Of a stretch of DNA of 58,026 nucleotides, positions 1 through 7,270 are shown piece after piece. The translations under genes were made by a program, and so were the position numbers. A model generated the notes under the pieces. That model ran no database searches, had not been told where the DNA came from, and was given only the letters and a program-made list of their open reading frames with translations. How positions within the stretch are numbered: position 1 is the first letter of the stretch; each line of letters opens with the position of its first letter. Source of the stretch: a virus; the IMG/VR virus record IMGVR_UViG_3300003323_001276, positions 1 to 58,026 of that record. One strand, 5' to 3'.

Positions 1-25
1 AATTGGTTGCGGGGGTTGGATTTGA
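1..25. repeat. Left copy of 25-bp terminal direct repeat
   Basis: The first 25 bases are identical to bases 58002-58026. The repeat covers the 3' part of the initiator tRNA gene (CCA, acceptor strand and part of the T arm). The simplest reading is a circular contig cut open with a short overlap. A prophage att core is possible because tRNA 3' ends are common integration sites, but no integrase was seen. Confidence 0.9.
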
Positions 26-80
26 ACCAACGACCTGGAGGGTATGAACCTCCCGTGCTACCAAGCTGCACTACCCCGCG
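4..80 (-). tRNA. Initiator tRNA-fMet (anticodon CAT), CCA encoded
   Basis: On the minus strand the sequence folds as a full 77-nt cloverleaf: acceptor with a C1xA72 mismatch (the initiator hallmark), D stem GTGC/GCAC, anticodon stem GGAGG/CCTCC around loop TTCATAC (anticodon at 44-46), T stem GTTGG/CCAAC, and an encoded CCA at 4-6. The usual three G-C pairs of the initiator anticodon stem are altered to A29-U41, G30-C40, G31-C39. In the circular genome it lies just beyond the last ejection-protein gene, in opposite orientation. Phages often carry tRNAs, but an initiator tRNA is less usual. It could instead mark an integration site. Confidence 0.95.
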
Positions 81-170
81 TCAAAGTAAGTGGATGATAG
101 TAAGTTATGGAAATGAAGTCAAGGAATCAATTGGGTTGAACTGTTAAACGTTCTTGGTTATATTCAGGTT

Positions 171-254
171 GATAATTTGTGTAAACTTATTGTCGTTTCT
201 TAATTATATTGTTTCATCCCGCCCTTTAAGAACGTTTGCAGGCGGGTTTTTTTT
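171..254 (+). ncRNA. Candidate small RNA 1 of the tandem array
   Basis: Promoter TTGAAC (136-141), 17-nt spacer, TATATT (159-164), predicted start near 171. The RNA has an AT-rich body and ends in a terminator: CCCGCC (218-223) pairs with GGCGGG (241-246), followed by eight T (247-254). No reading frame with a ribosome site is visible. Predicted length is about 84 nt. It heads a four-unit array of the same design. Confidence 0.6.
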
Positions 255-289
255 ATTGCGGGTATTGAAGATAAGTGTTATTGTTCTTG

Positions 290-376
290 TGCCTAAAAAG
301 GCAAAATTAGTTATTATTTTAACGTAAAGTTCATCCCGCTGGTGTAGTCAACTAAGTTCAAAAGCGGGTTTTTTTT
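290..376 (+). ncRNA. Candidate small RNA 2 of the tandem array
   Basis: The -35 TTGCGG (256-261) starts in the tail of the preceding terminator; a 17-nt spacer leads to TATTGT (279-284). The predicted start falls at the hairpin GCCTAAAAAGGC (291-302). An AU-rich linker containing TTATTATTTT (311-320) follows, then terminator CCCGCT (335-340)/AGCGGG (363-368) with eight T. Promoter and 5' hairpin resemble those of unit 3, indicating duplication of whole sRNA genes. The linker stretch is complementary over 10 nt to the leader at 42181-42190. Confidence 0.65.
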
Positions 377-411
377 ATTGCGTGCAATGTGATGTGATGG
401 TATTGTTCTTA

Positions 412-499
412 TGCCTTCGGGCAAGCTTTTAGATATTTATAAATTTTATTATTCTTTGGAAAAATGCATCCCGCCACCCTCTCAGGGGCGGGTTTTTTT
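412..499 (+). ncRNA. Candidate small RNA 3 of the tandem array
   Basis: Promoter TTGCGT (378-383), 17-nt spacer, TATTGT (401-406), followed by TTCTT as in unit 2. A UUCG-type tetraloop hairpin TGCC-TTCG-GGCA (412-423) sits at the predicted 5' end. The linker is very AU-rich and includes TTTTATTATT. Terminator CCCGCC (470-475)/GGCGGG (487-492) is followed by seven T. Length is about 88 nt and no ORF is visible. Confidence 0.65.
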
Positions 500-535
500 A
501 TTGATAGAATGAAAGTGAAATGGTAATGAGTGGGT

Positions 536-609
536 GGAATTTATGATAATTCCTTTATTTTAAAGTCATCACCCGCCGTTCATTCATAACTTTGTAGGCG
601 GGTTTTTTT
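536..609 (+). ncRNA. Candidate small RNA 4 of the tandem array
   Basis: Possible promoter TTGATA (501-506), 17-nt spacer, TAATGA (524-529; a weak -10). A perfect hairpin GGAATT/AATTCC (536-541/548-553) begins at the predicted start. The linker holds TCCTTTATT (551-559), an anti-Shine-Dalgarno-like stretch complementary to the leader of the capsid-region gene (42189-42197). Terminator CCCGCC (572-577)/GGCGGG (597-602) is followed by seven T. About 74 nt. Confidence 0.6.
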
Positions 610-711
610 ATTCCCATTATCGACCTACGCTGCTGGCGCACTTTAGTATTGATTCATACACAGATGCATGAGATATAGGCATATTACATGTGAATATTCA
701 TTGGGCTAAAA

Positions 712-734
712 TTAGGCAACAATTGTTGTCCTAA
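712..734. promoter_or_regulatory. Operator-like dyad in the leader region
   Basis: Inverted repeat TTAGG-CAACAA / TTGTTG-TCCTAA, one base short of perfect symmetry, in the gene-free stretch between the sRNA array and the early-operon promoter. It could bind a dimeric regulator or fold as a hairpin. The rest of 613-888 shows no convincing gene; a hairpin GTTGC/GCAAC lies at about 825-841. Confidence 0.35.
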
Positions 735-888
735 ATCGATTTTGTGGTTGTTTTGGTGGAAGAAAACTTATCAAAAAGAATGTGTTTCGCGAAAGCATCT
801 CAATAAACATGCGGGTTTTTCGTGTGTTGCAAGATGGCAACAAAAGTAAAAATAATTAATATTTCTATATGATGGCGTGATTTTATTG

Positions 889-917
889 TTGACTCACTAA
901 TTTTAAAGAGTTATATT
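889..917 (+). promoter_or_regulatory. Promoter of the 950-16735 operon
   Basis: TTGACT (889-894), exact 17-nt spacer, TATATT (912-917), a good sigma70-type match with predicted start near 924, 26 nt upstream of the first ATG. The same -10 TATATT occurs in the promoters at 159-164 and 21212-21217. All genes to 16735 are on the same strand with short gaps, and a strong terminator follows, so this is probably the main promoter of the block. Confidence 0.75.
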
Positions 918-949
918 TAGGATGTAATCAATAGAAAGGTAACCGTATC

Positions 950-1411
950 ATGAAGAATCAAGTTCAAGACAAGTTCTTACAAGAAAATTTTTTGCATCGT
1001 ATCGAAATATTTTCTATTAAACCTTATGTTAATTCTGATAGTTCGTCTGAGGGAAATGATCACGATAAGTACTTACTATCTTACAAGTACCGTAACCCCT
1101 TTTATAAAGACAATTATTTTTTTAATGCGTTGTTGAATAAATCTAATCTTGAATTCGAAACTGCATTTGAATTGCAAAGCTTCATCGAGTATATTTCAAA
1201 ACATTTTTATCACAACTGTAGTACTGAGGAATTTGCTTTTAGCAAGGATGGTAAAGTTATACTAGATAGTCAGCATAAGCTTTACATAACAATAAAGTGC
1301 AACGAGCTAAACTCAATGAAGTTTGGCGATTGTTTGAATAAGTTTTTTCATATTCGTGACGACGCTGTAACACTTTCGATCAGCCCTCGTTATTGTTACA
1401 AGCCTTTATAA
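950..1411 (+). CDS. Hypothetical small protein (paralogue of the 1889-2314 product)
   Basis: 153 aa, unrecognised family. It aligns along most of its length with the product of 1889-2314: both open with a His-Arg-Ile motif, share LDSQHKL/FGSDHKL-type blocks and a conserved acidic block before a C-terminal Tyr-Lys-Pro-Leu. The sequence looks soluble and beta-rich, with no signal peptide or membrane segment. Start ATG follows AGAAAGG at a good distance. It is the first gene of the long operon behind the 889-917 promoter, a position typical of early host-takeover or anti-defence functions, but nothing in the sequence proves such a role. Confidence 0.8.
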   Translation: MKNQVQDKFLQENFLHRIEIFSIKPYVNSDSSSEGNDHDKYLLSYKYRNPFYKDNYFFNALLNKSNLEFETAFELQSFIEYISKHFYHNCSTEEFAFSKDGKVILDSQHKLYITIKCNELNSMKFGDCLNKFFHIRDDAVTLSISPRYCYKPL

Positions 1412-1432
1412 CCAACGGATAGGAGATTTATT

Positions 1433-1867
1433 ATGAGATTTGGAATCAAAAGAAACCCAGTAGAGATTGTTGTAAAAATTGAATCAATCACACAGACGCA
1501 TTTGTCCTCGCTAGTTTATGGCGAGGTATCAGAGAAAGCGTTTAATGTAGTCAATCTTTCGTACTACGCCCCCAACTCAATTGTACGCAACGAATACACA
1601 GTGCTTGCACCTGCTAATGAAACTGCTACATGGCTTGCAATGGATTTGTACGGATTGCTTCATGGAATGTCTGCCAATCACGATGGTGATTTTGACTATG
1701 AAGATTGGTTGTTGTTTGAGGGTGACAAAAGCTTGATAGCTAATGGGTTTAAGTTGCTAATCATCAATGAATGCGAGCATATAAACTTTGATTTGTTTGC
1801 TGAACAGTTGAAGGAACATATCGCTTGTGAAAATCTAGTGTTAATACAGACAACTGAAGCTGCATAA
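1433..1867 (+). CDS. Hypothetical small protein
   Basis: 144 aa, no recognised family. It has the same general plan as its neighbours: an N-terminal beta-type segment (VVKIESIT), a central helix, and a C-terminal segment with INFDLFAEQLKEHI that resembles the equivalent helix in the 2807-3268 product. It may therefore be a very diverged member of the same family. The 21-nt gap upstream holds the conserved block AACCAACGGATAGGAG, which joins the ACCAACG motif to the Shine-Dalgarno site. The same block precedes the next three genes. Confidence 0.8.
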   Translation: MRFGIKRNPVEIVVKIESITQTHLSSLVYGEVSEKAFNVVNLSYYAPNSIVRNEYTVLAPANETATWLAMDLYGLLHGMSANHDGDFDYEDWLLFEGDKSLIANGFKLLIINECEHINFDLFAEQLKEHIACENLVLIQTTEAA

Positions 1868-1888
1868 CCAACGGAAGGGAGAAGTATT

Positions 1889-2314
1889 ATGACGATTAGA
1901 CCGCCAGTGAAGTACCTTCATCGCATTAAAATATTGAAGATAAAGCCGTATACTTACCTTGGCTTTAAACCAGCAGAACAAACTGCTAATAAATGTTTGG
2001 TAGAATATGAATACACAGACCCTTTGTATAATGATACTTACGGTTATTCTATCTTGGTAAAGAAAGATAATATTGAATTAGGTGTAGCAAGGGATATGCG
2101 AAACTGTATCGAGGGTGTTTCTTATAGCGATGAATTTGTAACTTATAATAATGATAAGCTTGTTTTTGGTAGCGATCATAAGCTTTGGATAGGAATTAAA
2201 GCTAAGCCACTTAATGCAATAGTTTTTGGTGACTTAATAGAAGAGTTGTTTTGTGTTGAAGATGACGCTGTAACAATTTCTATCACCCCTGATTATTATT
2301 ATAAACCCTTATAA
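1889..2314 (+). CDS. Hypothetical small protein (paralogue of the 950-1411 product)
   Basis: 141 aa, unrecognised. Clear paralogue of the first operon gene: shared HRIKI start, SDHKLWIGIKA block, FGDLIEELF helix and C-terminal DDAVTISITP...YYKPL. It is separated from its paralogue by one unrelated-looking gene, so the array probably grew by block duplication. Upstream block AACCAACGGAAGGGAG provides the ribosome site. No catalytic motif is visible. Confidence 0.8.
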   Translation: MTIRPPVKYLHRIKILKIKPYTYLGFKPAEQTANKCLVEYEYTDPLYNDTYGYSILVKKDNIELGVARDMRNCIEGVSYSDEFVTYNNDKLVFGSDHKLWIGIKAKPLNAIVFGDLIEELFCVEDDAVTISITPDYYYKPL

Positions 2315-2335
2315 CCAACGGAAAGGATAAATATT

Positions 2336-2785
2336 ATGACAAATAAAGCATCGAAAAAAGATTTGCGAAAGATGTCAATCACTCTAGATCTTAAGAATGG
2401 CGATAATTCCAATGAAGTTATTGTTTGGATACACACCGAGGGTTTGCAAAGTGGGTGCAATGGTAGTAATAGGAGTCATGAGGAGACCAGGAATAAATAC
2501 GTTATTGAGGATATCTCTTTTAGGATTGATAAGGATTGCGGAGCAGGTGAATTTTGCAAGAAGCTAATGGATGCAATAGTTCCTGTGTTATCCGAAAACA
2601 TATACCCTTATGGCTTAAGGTATATGCTGGACTCTGAGCTTAAACGAATTAAGTTTTTCGCTCACTGGCGTATAAAGCCTGAATTTTTATTTGAGTTAAT
2701 CAGCTATTTTTCAGTTAGATCTTCAGAGCTTAAACATGTAGAAAGAGACTTTGCGTATCCATGGGTACTCAAGGTGACGAATTAA
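2336..2785 (+). CDS. Hypothetical small protein
   Basis: 149 aa, unrecognised, with no obvious motif. It contains one short Gly/Ser/Asn-rich loop near residues 38-48 and a helix-rich C-terminal half (EFLFELISYFSVRSSELKHV). Upstream block AACCAACGGAAAGGA is nearly identical to those before genes 1433, 1889 and 2807. It appears soluble. Translation is likely coupled within the operon because gaps here are about 21 nt. Confidence 0.75.
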   Translation: MTNKASKKDLRKMSITLDLKNGDNSNEVIVWIHTEGLQSGCNGSNRSHEETRNKYVIEDISFRIDKDCGAGEFCKKLMDAIVPVLSENIYPYGLRYMLDSELKRIKFFAHWRIKPEFLFELISYFSVRSSELKHVERDFAYPWVLKVTN

Positions 2786-2806
2786 CCAACGAATAGGAGA
2801 ATTATT

Positions 2807-3268
2807 ATGACATTTGATGTAAAGGTAACGATAGAATCTGTAAAGGATGCGGTGCATTCAGAAGAATGGGTAAAATGGTGTGAAGTTAGTGGCAATATTA
2901 AAATATTTGAGGAGGGTATTAACAATAGGTTTGCTTTTGATGTTAACCAAGAGTTTCTTAATCAAGGCATAACCCAGGGTATTTGTACATTGTTAACAGA
3001 ATTATCAACGAGAAGTTATTTGCAATCGGGCATAGATTGGTTTGCTTACAACTATAAGGTTGGTGCTGATACTAAGTACACAATTCCCAACGAAGCATTT
3101 TTAGAGATTGAAATAGATACTCAAGACATAGATTTTTCATCCTTTGCCCAAGAATTCTTTAAGAAGGTTAGGCTTTTTAATCTAAGCGTTCATGTATCTG
3201 ATGAAGTGCAGGTAAAGAATATGGAAGATTGTTTTTACAAACCAATCATAGTGAACGCAAGGGGGTAG
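2807..3268 (+). CDS. Hypothetical small protein with Tyr-Lys-Pro motif
   Basis: 153 aa, unrecognised. A diverged relative of the 950/1889 pair is suggested by its N-terminal strand (KVTIESV), the EIEIDTQDIDFSSFAQEFF segment and the FYKPI motif close to the C-terminus. It is preceded by AACCAACGAATAGGAG. Its stop is two bases from the next start, suggesting translational coupling. Confidence 0.75.
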   Translation: MTFDVKVTIESVKDAVHSEEWVKWCEVSGNIKIFEEGINNRFAFDVNQEFLNQGITQGICTLLTELSTRSYLQSGIDWFAYNYKVGADTKYTIPNEAFLEIEIDTQDIDFSSFAQEFFKKVRLFNLSVHVSDEVQVKNMEDCFYKPIIVNARG

Positions 3269-3270
3269 TT

Positions 3271-3687
3271 ATGGAATACAGCACACTAAATATGAAACTC
3301 AGCACATTAAAGTGGGTAAATGCTGACCTAGAAGGGCTTGAGGAATCGGAAAGCGATGGCTATAGGATTCGTCTTAAGATCGAAGGGATAACCGAGTACA
3401 CGGGTTTAATCTCAAAGGCTTTGCTGTATAAAGAAATAGTCAATGAATTAGCGATTTGTTTGTATCATTTTATACTAAAGAATGAAGATTTGTGGGCTAA
3501 ATGGGAATTCTTTTACTTAGACCTTGGGGGGTATAAATTTTATCAGCAAATAGGGCTTGTTTTTAAAAATTACATTCAAGAAATCAATTCTTTAGAATTA
3601 TTTTTGGAATGCGCACGTCACGTTAATAGAGGGGATAGCCCTGGAATCAAAGCTATGACTGTAATTGATGAAACGACTAAACAATAG
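3271..3687 (+). CDS. Hypothetical small protein
   Basis: 138 aa, unrecognised. I choose the ATG at 3271, just after the upstream stop and behind AAGGGGG, rather than the longer frame that overlaps the previous gene by 40 bases. The protein is mixed alpha/beta with several Trp and Tyr residues (WAKWEFFYLDLGGYKFYQQIG). No signal peptide or membrane helix. Confidence 0.7.
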   Translation: MEYSTLNMKLSTLKWVNADLEGLEESESDGYRIRLKIEGITEYTGLISKALLYKEIVNELAICLYHFILKNEDLWAKWEFFYLDLGGYKFYQQIGLVFKNYIQEINSLELFLECARHVNRGDSPGIKAMTVIDETTKQ

Positions 3688-3699
3688 AAAGGATAGATT

Positions 3700-4650
3700 A
3701 TGACTAAACTTACCGATGAAGAAAGGGTATTTGTGGAATATTGGGATAAAATCAAAGACCATCCCGATATTAAAAATAGAGGGCTCAAAACTCCATTTCC
3801 AGATAAGTATTTTGTATTTTTTAAAGATACTATTTTAGACGACAGGGGGTACGAAGTCTCTGCTGGTAAACATTATAGCTTTAAAAAAATTGTAGACGTT
3901 TTAATTGATAAGAAAAACAACATACCAGATTATCTCTTTGAAGACAACCTAGGTAGAGTAAGATACTCATATAAAGTATTAACTGAAGGTGATTTTAAAG
4001 CAAAGCTTATGACTCATGGGGCGCGAAATCAGAACGTTCTTTGGAGTAACGAATGTTTATTTTATTATTTTTCGAACGAAGGTCATCGTACTAAGTTCAG
4101 ACAAAGATATTTGCACGTTAATAAAGCTGGCGAATGGAGTCTGGTATTTTTGCCAGATGTTTATGAAAAATATAAAACGGATTGGGAAAGATATCGTGCA
4201 TGGTTTTTTAATTCTAGGAAAATTAAATATTTTAATGTAACTAATTGGTGGGAAAAAATTTGTAAAAAAAATGAACCACTTTATGATTTAGTATCAAAAT
4301 GTGATCCGCTTGCTTTTCTTGAGTCGTTCTTATATGAAAAAAACCCTAACGCAAATCTAAAATCAAGCAAAGATGATAGGCTTGAATTTGCTAAACATAT
4401 TGAAGAAAAACTTAGAATTATGCAGACGAAGGATACTCAACCGATTGAGTATCGCTTAGCTTGCGTAATAGCCGAAAATAATCCAGAAGCTTTTGATGTA
4501 GAATCGAATGAAGAAGGGTTAAAAGTGTTTAAGATTAAGACGGGATTGCAATTTTATATGGGGCAATGCAATAAAAAGAAAATAAGCTTTGAAAAATTGA
4601 GGGAATATATTTCAGGTGAATTATATTTTTGCCCATCAAATCTTAAGTAA
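3700..4650 (+). CDS. Hypothetical protein, 316 aa
   Basis: 316 aa, larger than its neighbours and unrecognised. It is rich in Lys and aromatic residues, with clusters such as NWWEKICKKNEPLYDLV around residue 182. No nuclease, methyltransferase or ATPase signature is visible. Base composition is more AT-rich than the flanking genes, hinting at separate acquisition. Ribosome site AAAGGA lies 7 bases before the ATG. A frame inside it on the same strand (4016-4240) is a shadow. Confidence 0.75.
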   Translation: MTKLTDEERVFVEYWDKIKDHPDIKNRGLKTPFPDKYFVFFKDTILDDRGYEVSAGKHYSFKKIVDVLIDKKNNIPDYLFEDNLGRVRYSYKVLTEGDFKAKLMTHGARNQNVLWSNECLFYYFSNEGHRTKFRQRYLHVNKAGEWSLVFLPDVYEKYKTDWERYRAWFFNSRKIKYFNVTNWWEKICKKNEPLYDLVSKCDPLAFLESFLYEKNPNANLKSSKDDRLEFAKHIEEKLRIMQTKDTQPIEYRLACVIAENNPEAFDVESNEEGLKVFKIKTGLQFYMGQCNKKKISFEKLREYISGELYFCPSNLK

Positions 4651-4684
4651 TGAAAACAAACCAACCAAAACATAGGAGAAAATT

Positions 4685-5170
4685 ATGACTACAGAAACTA
4701 CAAAACCAAACCTTTATACGATCGATGTTAAGTTAGACTTTCCAGAAGTCGTGGATGAGTTAGAAACTGAACTTAGCTATACAATTGAAGTAACAACACC
4801 CTCTAAAAGGTTTTCGTTTGAGGATGTCGTTAAATCTGAATCGCTTTATTACGATGCGGATGGTGATTTTTATGATGATTTATACGAACAGCTTGGAGGG
4901 GGTATTCGGAAAGCTAAAGAGATGGCAGACGCAACGGGTGCAGAGCTTCGACACATGAAAGTTTACTTTCATTGGAAGGGTATAGAATCGCCACAAATAT
5001 GGAATATGTTTGCTGGATTTTGGAATTATGTACAATATGTTGGCGAGCTATCGGAAGAAAGTGCATCAACTGGGTTTATGTATATTTCCGATAACTACCC
5101 ATTAATTATTGATCGTGCAAGCGGCAGCTATGTTTATGCTGATAGCCACTACAAACCAACGGAGGACTAA
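4685..5170 (+). CDS. Hypothetical acidic small protein with Tyr-Lys-Pro C-terminus
   Basis: 161 aa, strongly acidic, unrecognised. It ends in SHYKPTED, recalling the YKP motif of the first operon genes, and has an N-terminal strand IDVKLDF. This suggests it belongs to the same loose small-protein family. The ribosome site is ATAGGAG. Acidic small early proteins in phages can be DNA mimics that block host enzymes; that is only a possibility here. Confidence 0.75.
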   Translation: MTTETTKPNLYTIDVKLDFPEVVDELETELSYTIEVTTPSKRFSFEDVVKSESLYYDADGDFYDDLYEQLGGGIRKAKEMADATGAELRHMKVYFHWKGIESPQIWNMFAGFWNYVQYVGELSEESASTGFMYISDNYPLIIDRASGSYVYADSHYKPTED

Positions 5171-5175
5171 AATAT

Positions 5176-5736
5176 ATGAATGATACGCTGTCAAAAGCCG
5201 AGCTCCAAAAGGAGCTTGGTTGCGAGCCAGAAAAAAAACAACCTTTGACAAAGGAGCTTTATACTCTCGTTGTCGAAATTGGAGATCCTAAAGTAATCTG
5301 TGAAGATAAAGACAGTATGTTTATGAATATCTATAATGTTGAATTGCAGAGGTGGGTTTACGATGGTGAAGGTATGGAAGTCTATGATGAGTATGATTGG
5401 ACTGAATATCCTGTTTACGAACCACGCATAACTCCTTATACCCTTTCGCCACTCCAATTCTTTTTTGGGATAAAGAATTTTTTAATACCCGATGAAAGCG
5501 ATTCTTTTAGCTGGGGTGGGATGTATAAAATTGAGGATTGTGTGTACTATATGGTAATAAAGTTTTCACCTGCGGAGGGTCGCGAAAGACTGATAGAGCG
5601 ACTCATAAATTCTAAGTATAAACTCTTTGTAAAAGGAAATCCAAAATCATTGGATAACGAAAAAGATAGCTATTATTTTTCAGATAAATTTGACCTTGAA
5701 GAAGCTTGGGATAGCGAAAACAACTGTTGGAAATGA
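5176..5736 (+). CDS. Hypothetical acidic protein
   Basis: 186 aa, acidic, unrecognised, with many Tyr and Trp residues. It starts 5 bases after the previous stop; the GGAGG that serves it lies inside the end of the upstream gene and overlaps an ACCAACGG copy (5155-5162). No motif, signal peptide or membrane segment is visible. Confidence 0.75.
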   Translation: MNDTLSKAELQKELGCEPEKKQPLTKELYTLVVEIGDPKVICEDKDSMFMNIYNVELQRWVYDGEGMEVYDEYDWTEYPVYEPRITPYTLSPLQFFFGIKNFLIPDESDSFSWGGMYKIEDCVYYMVIKFSPAEGRERLIERLINSKYKLFVKGNPKSLDNEKDSYYFSDKFDLEEAWDSENNCWK

Positions 5737-5747
5737 GGATATGAGCC

Positions 5748-6161
5748 ATGCAGAATACTGTTTATTATACGATAACTTTAAAACATGTGGTTGAAGCTAA
5801 TTGCAACAACATAGAAACTGGAAAAACTTATTCCAAAGTTAGTAATGATTATATATCGGTTAAGATAGAAACCTGTGATCCTATGTATACGGAACATATG
5901 CCTGAATGCGGATATGCATTAAGGGTTGACGAACTTTTGCCGCTCAATATAGCTAAGTTGTTTTTGGATATAGATTCAGAAAGCTACACAGCCCCAAAGG
6001 ATGATAACTGGAGCATAGATGAGAATGGGCAGGAAATTTTCTATATGCCAGAACATTTTAGAATAATCATCGAAAACCAGCTAGCAGAAGGATTTGATGG
6101 GATTGATGTTGAAAAACTTTACAACGCGTTTCGACATAGGCAGCCACTGGAGGAGGAATAA
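5748..6161 (+). CDS. Hypothetical small protein
   Basis: 137 aa, acidic, unrecognised. It opens with a beta-type segment (VYYTITLKHVVE) like several neighbours in this array, and contains a central helix and an acidic C-terminus. GAGG lies upstream of the ATG. The stop codon is one base from the next start. A remote relation to the other small operon proteins is suggested only by size and layout. Confidence 0.7.
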   Translation: MQNTVYYTITLKHVVEANCNNIETGKTYSKVSNDYISVKIETCDPMYTEHMPECGYALRVDELLPLNIAKLFLDIDSESYTAPKDDNWSIDENGQEIFYMPEHFRIIIENQLAEGFDGIDVEKLYNAFRHRQPLEEE

Positions 6162-6162
6162 C

Positions 6163-6582
6163 ATGCAAGAAAAGGATGTTTACTTAAAGATAGAAATAAG
6201 TCAGGGATTTTCCCCAGATGATAAGGAATTGTACAGCGATTCGCACCTTTGGGTAGAATTTTATATACAAAAATTCAATTTGCCAAAGAAAGAATTGCCT
6301 AAAAAACTTATACATCAACTATGGGAAAACTACCTTTTGCATGAGGACAACCCTGAGGAATGGTTGGCGCATGATATAGCGGACTTTTTGGGGGATTACT
6401 TGGAAGAAGACCCTAAGATATGCTCTCGCTATTTGATAAAACCAAACGTTAGATTGTTTTTTTATAATTATCTTAGGCATGATTACATGCGGTTTTCAGG
6501 AGACAAGTTCCTTTGGAGTTTTAACAAAAAATGTGACACCGAAGAGGAGGCATTGCAAAAGATTCGCTTATATATTGATTAG
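6163..6582 (+). CDS. Hypothetical small protein
   Basis: 139 aa, unrecognised. The start at 6163 is chosen because GGAGGAGG lies 8 bases upstream and the previous gene stops at 6161; a longer frame from 6094 would overlap that gene. The start MQEKDVYLKIEIS again has the N-terminal strand seen across the array. The centre contains WLAHDIADFLGDYLEEDP, closely similar to WLAEIVRDFLGDN in the next gene, so the two are probably paralogues. Confidence 0.75.
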   Translation: MQEKDVYLKIEISQGFSPDDKELYSDSHLWVEFYIQKFNLPKKELPKKLIHQLWENYLLHEDNPEEWLAHDIADFLGDYLEEDPKICSRYLIKPNVRLFFYNYLRHDYMRFSGDKFLWSFNKKCDTEEEALQKIRLYID

Positions 6583-6603
6583 TAATAATAAAAAGGACTT
6601 ACC

Positions 6604-7140
6604 ATGTCGGATGAAAAAAGACTAATAAAGATGACGATATTACATAATATTACAGTAGATAATGGTTATGAGGGTGAGGAAGGACAAACTTTTGAAGATT
6701 ACAAAATAAAAGGTAATTTATTAATAAGTCGCCCTTTCGAATCAGCTCCCAAAGATGATAGGAAACTTTTAATTAAAATTTATGCGTACGCCTATAAGGA
6801 AGAGGGATGGACATTAGAGGGATGGTCGGGAAAAATAATAGAAGAGGTGGTGTTAAGAAAATTGGAGTTTGAATGGGAGGTAGACAAACGAATGTGTGAA
6901 CCGCACAAGTGGTTGGCTGAAATTGTTCGTGATTTTTTGGGCGATAACATTTGTGTCAAAAGTTGGAGAGTGGAATATTTTGGGTCGATTGGAACATTTT
7001 TGTCGAACGTGGATTTTACATTTGAAAACGAGCTTGAAATGTTTGTTGACTCCTTTGATTTTTTAAGGTTTTGCAACTGTTTTAAAAAAATAGATGAGAA
7101 GCTGACGAAGCAATATGTAAGGAGGTACAGGATTGGATAA
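6604..7140 (+). CDS. Hypothetical protein (paralogue of the 6163-6582 product)
   Basis: 178 aa, unrecognised. It shares the helix KWLAEIVRDFLGD with the preceding gene (EWLAHDIADFLGD). The C-terminal third is aromatic-rich. Its last codons overlap a strong AAGGAGG site that serves the next small gene. Confidence 0.75.
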   Translation: MSDEKRLIKMTILHNITVDNGYEGEEGQTFEDYKIKGNLLISRPFESAPKDDRKLLIKIYAYAYKEEGWTLEGWSGKIIEEVVLRKLEFEWEVDKRMCEPHKWLAEIVRDFLGDNICVKSWRVEYFGSIGTFLSNVDFTFENELEMFVDSFDFLRFCNCFKKIDEKLTKQYVRRYRIG

Positions 7141-7270
7141 AGAGAGTTTTATTTTGTTTTGCAAGGCACTCCTTGCAGATCAAGAAATAAGATACGATCA
7201 CATAGATTGGGAAAAGTTTTACGAAGATTTTAAATCGGAAAGGTGGAAAAAAGATGACAAGAAGACGTGA
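7133..7270 (+). CDS. Hypothetical 45-aa protein, TTG start
   Basis: A short frame begins with TTG at 7133, 6 bases after a perfect AAGGAGG (7120-7126), overlaps the end of the upstream gene by 8 bases and the start of the next by 17. It encodes a mostly charged helix (LDKESFILFCKALLADQE at the start, Lys-rich end). It fills what would otherwise be the only gap in this stretch. TTG starts also occur at 8519. The strong ribosome site is the main evidence. Confidence 0.6.
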   Translation: MDKESFILFCKALLADQEIRYDHIDWEKFYEDFKSERWKKDDKKT

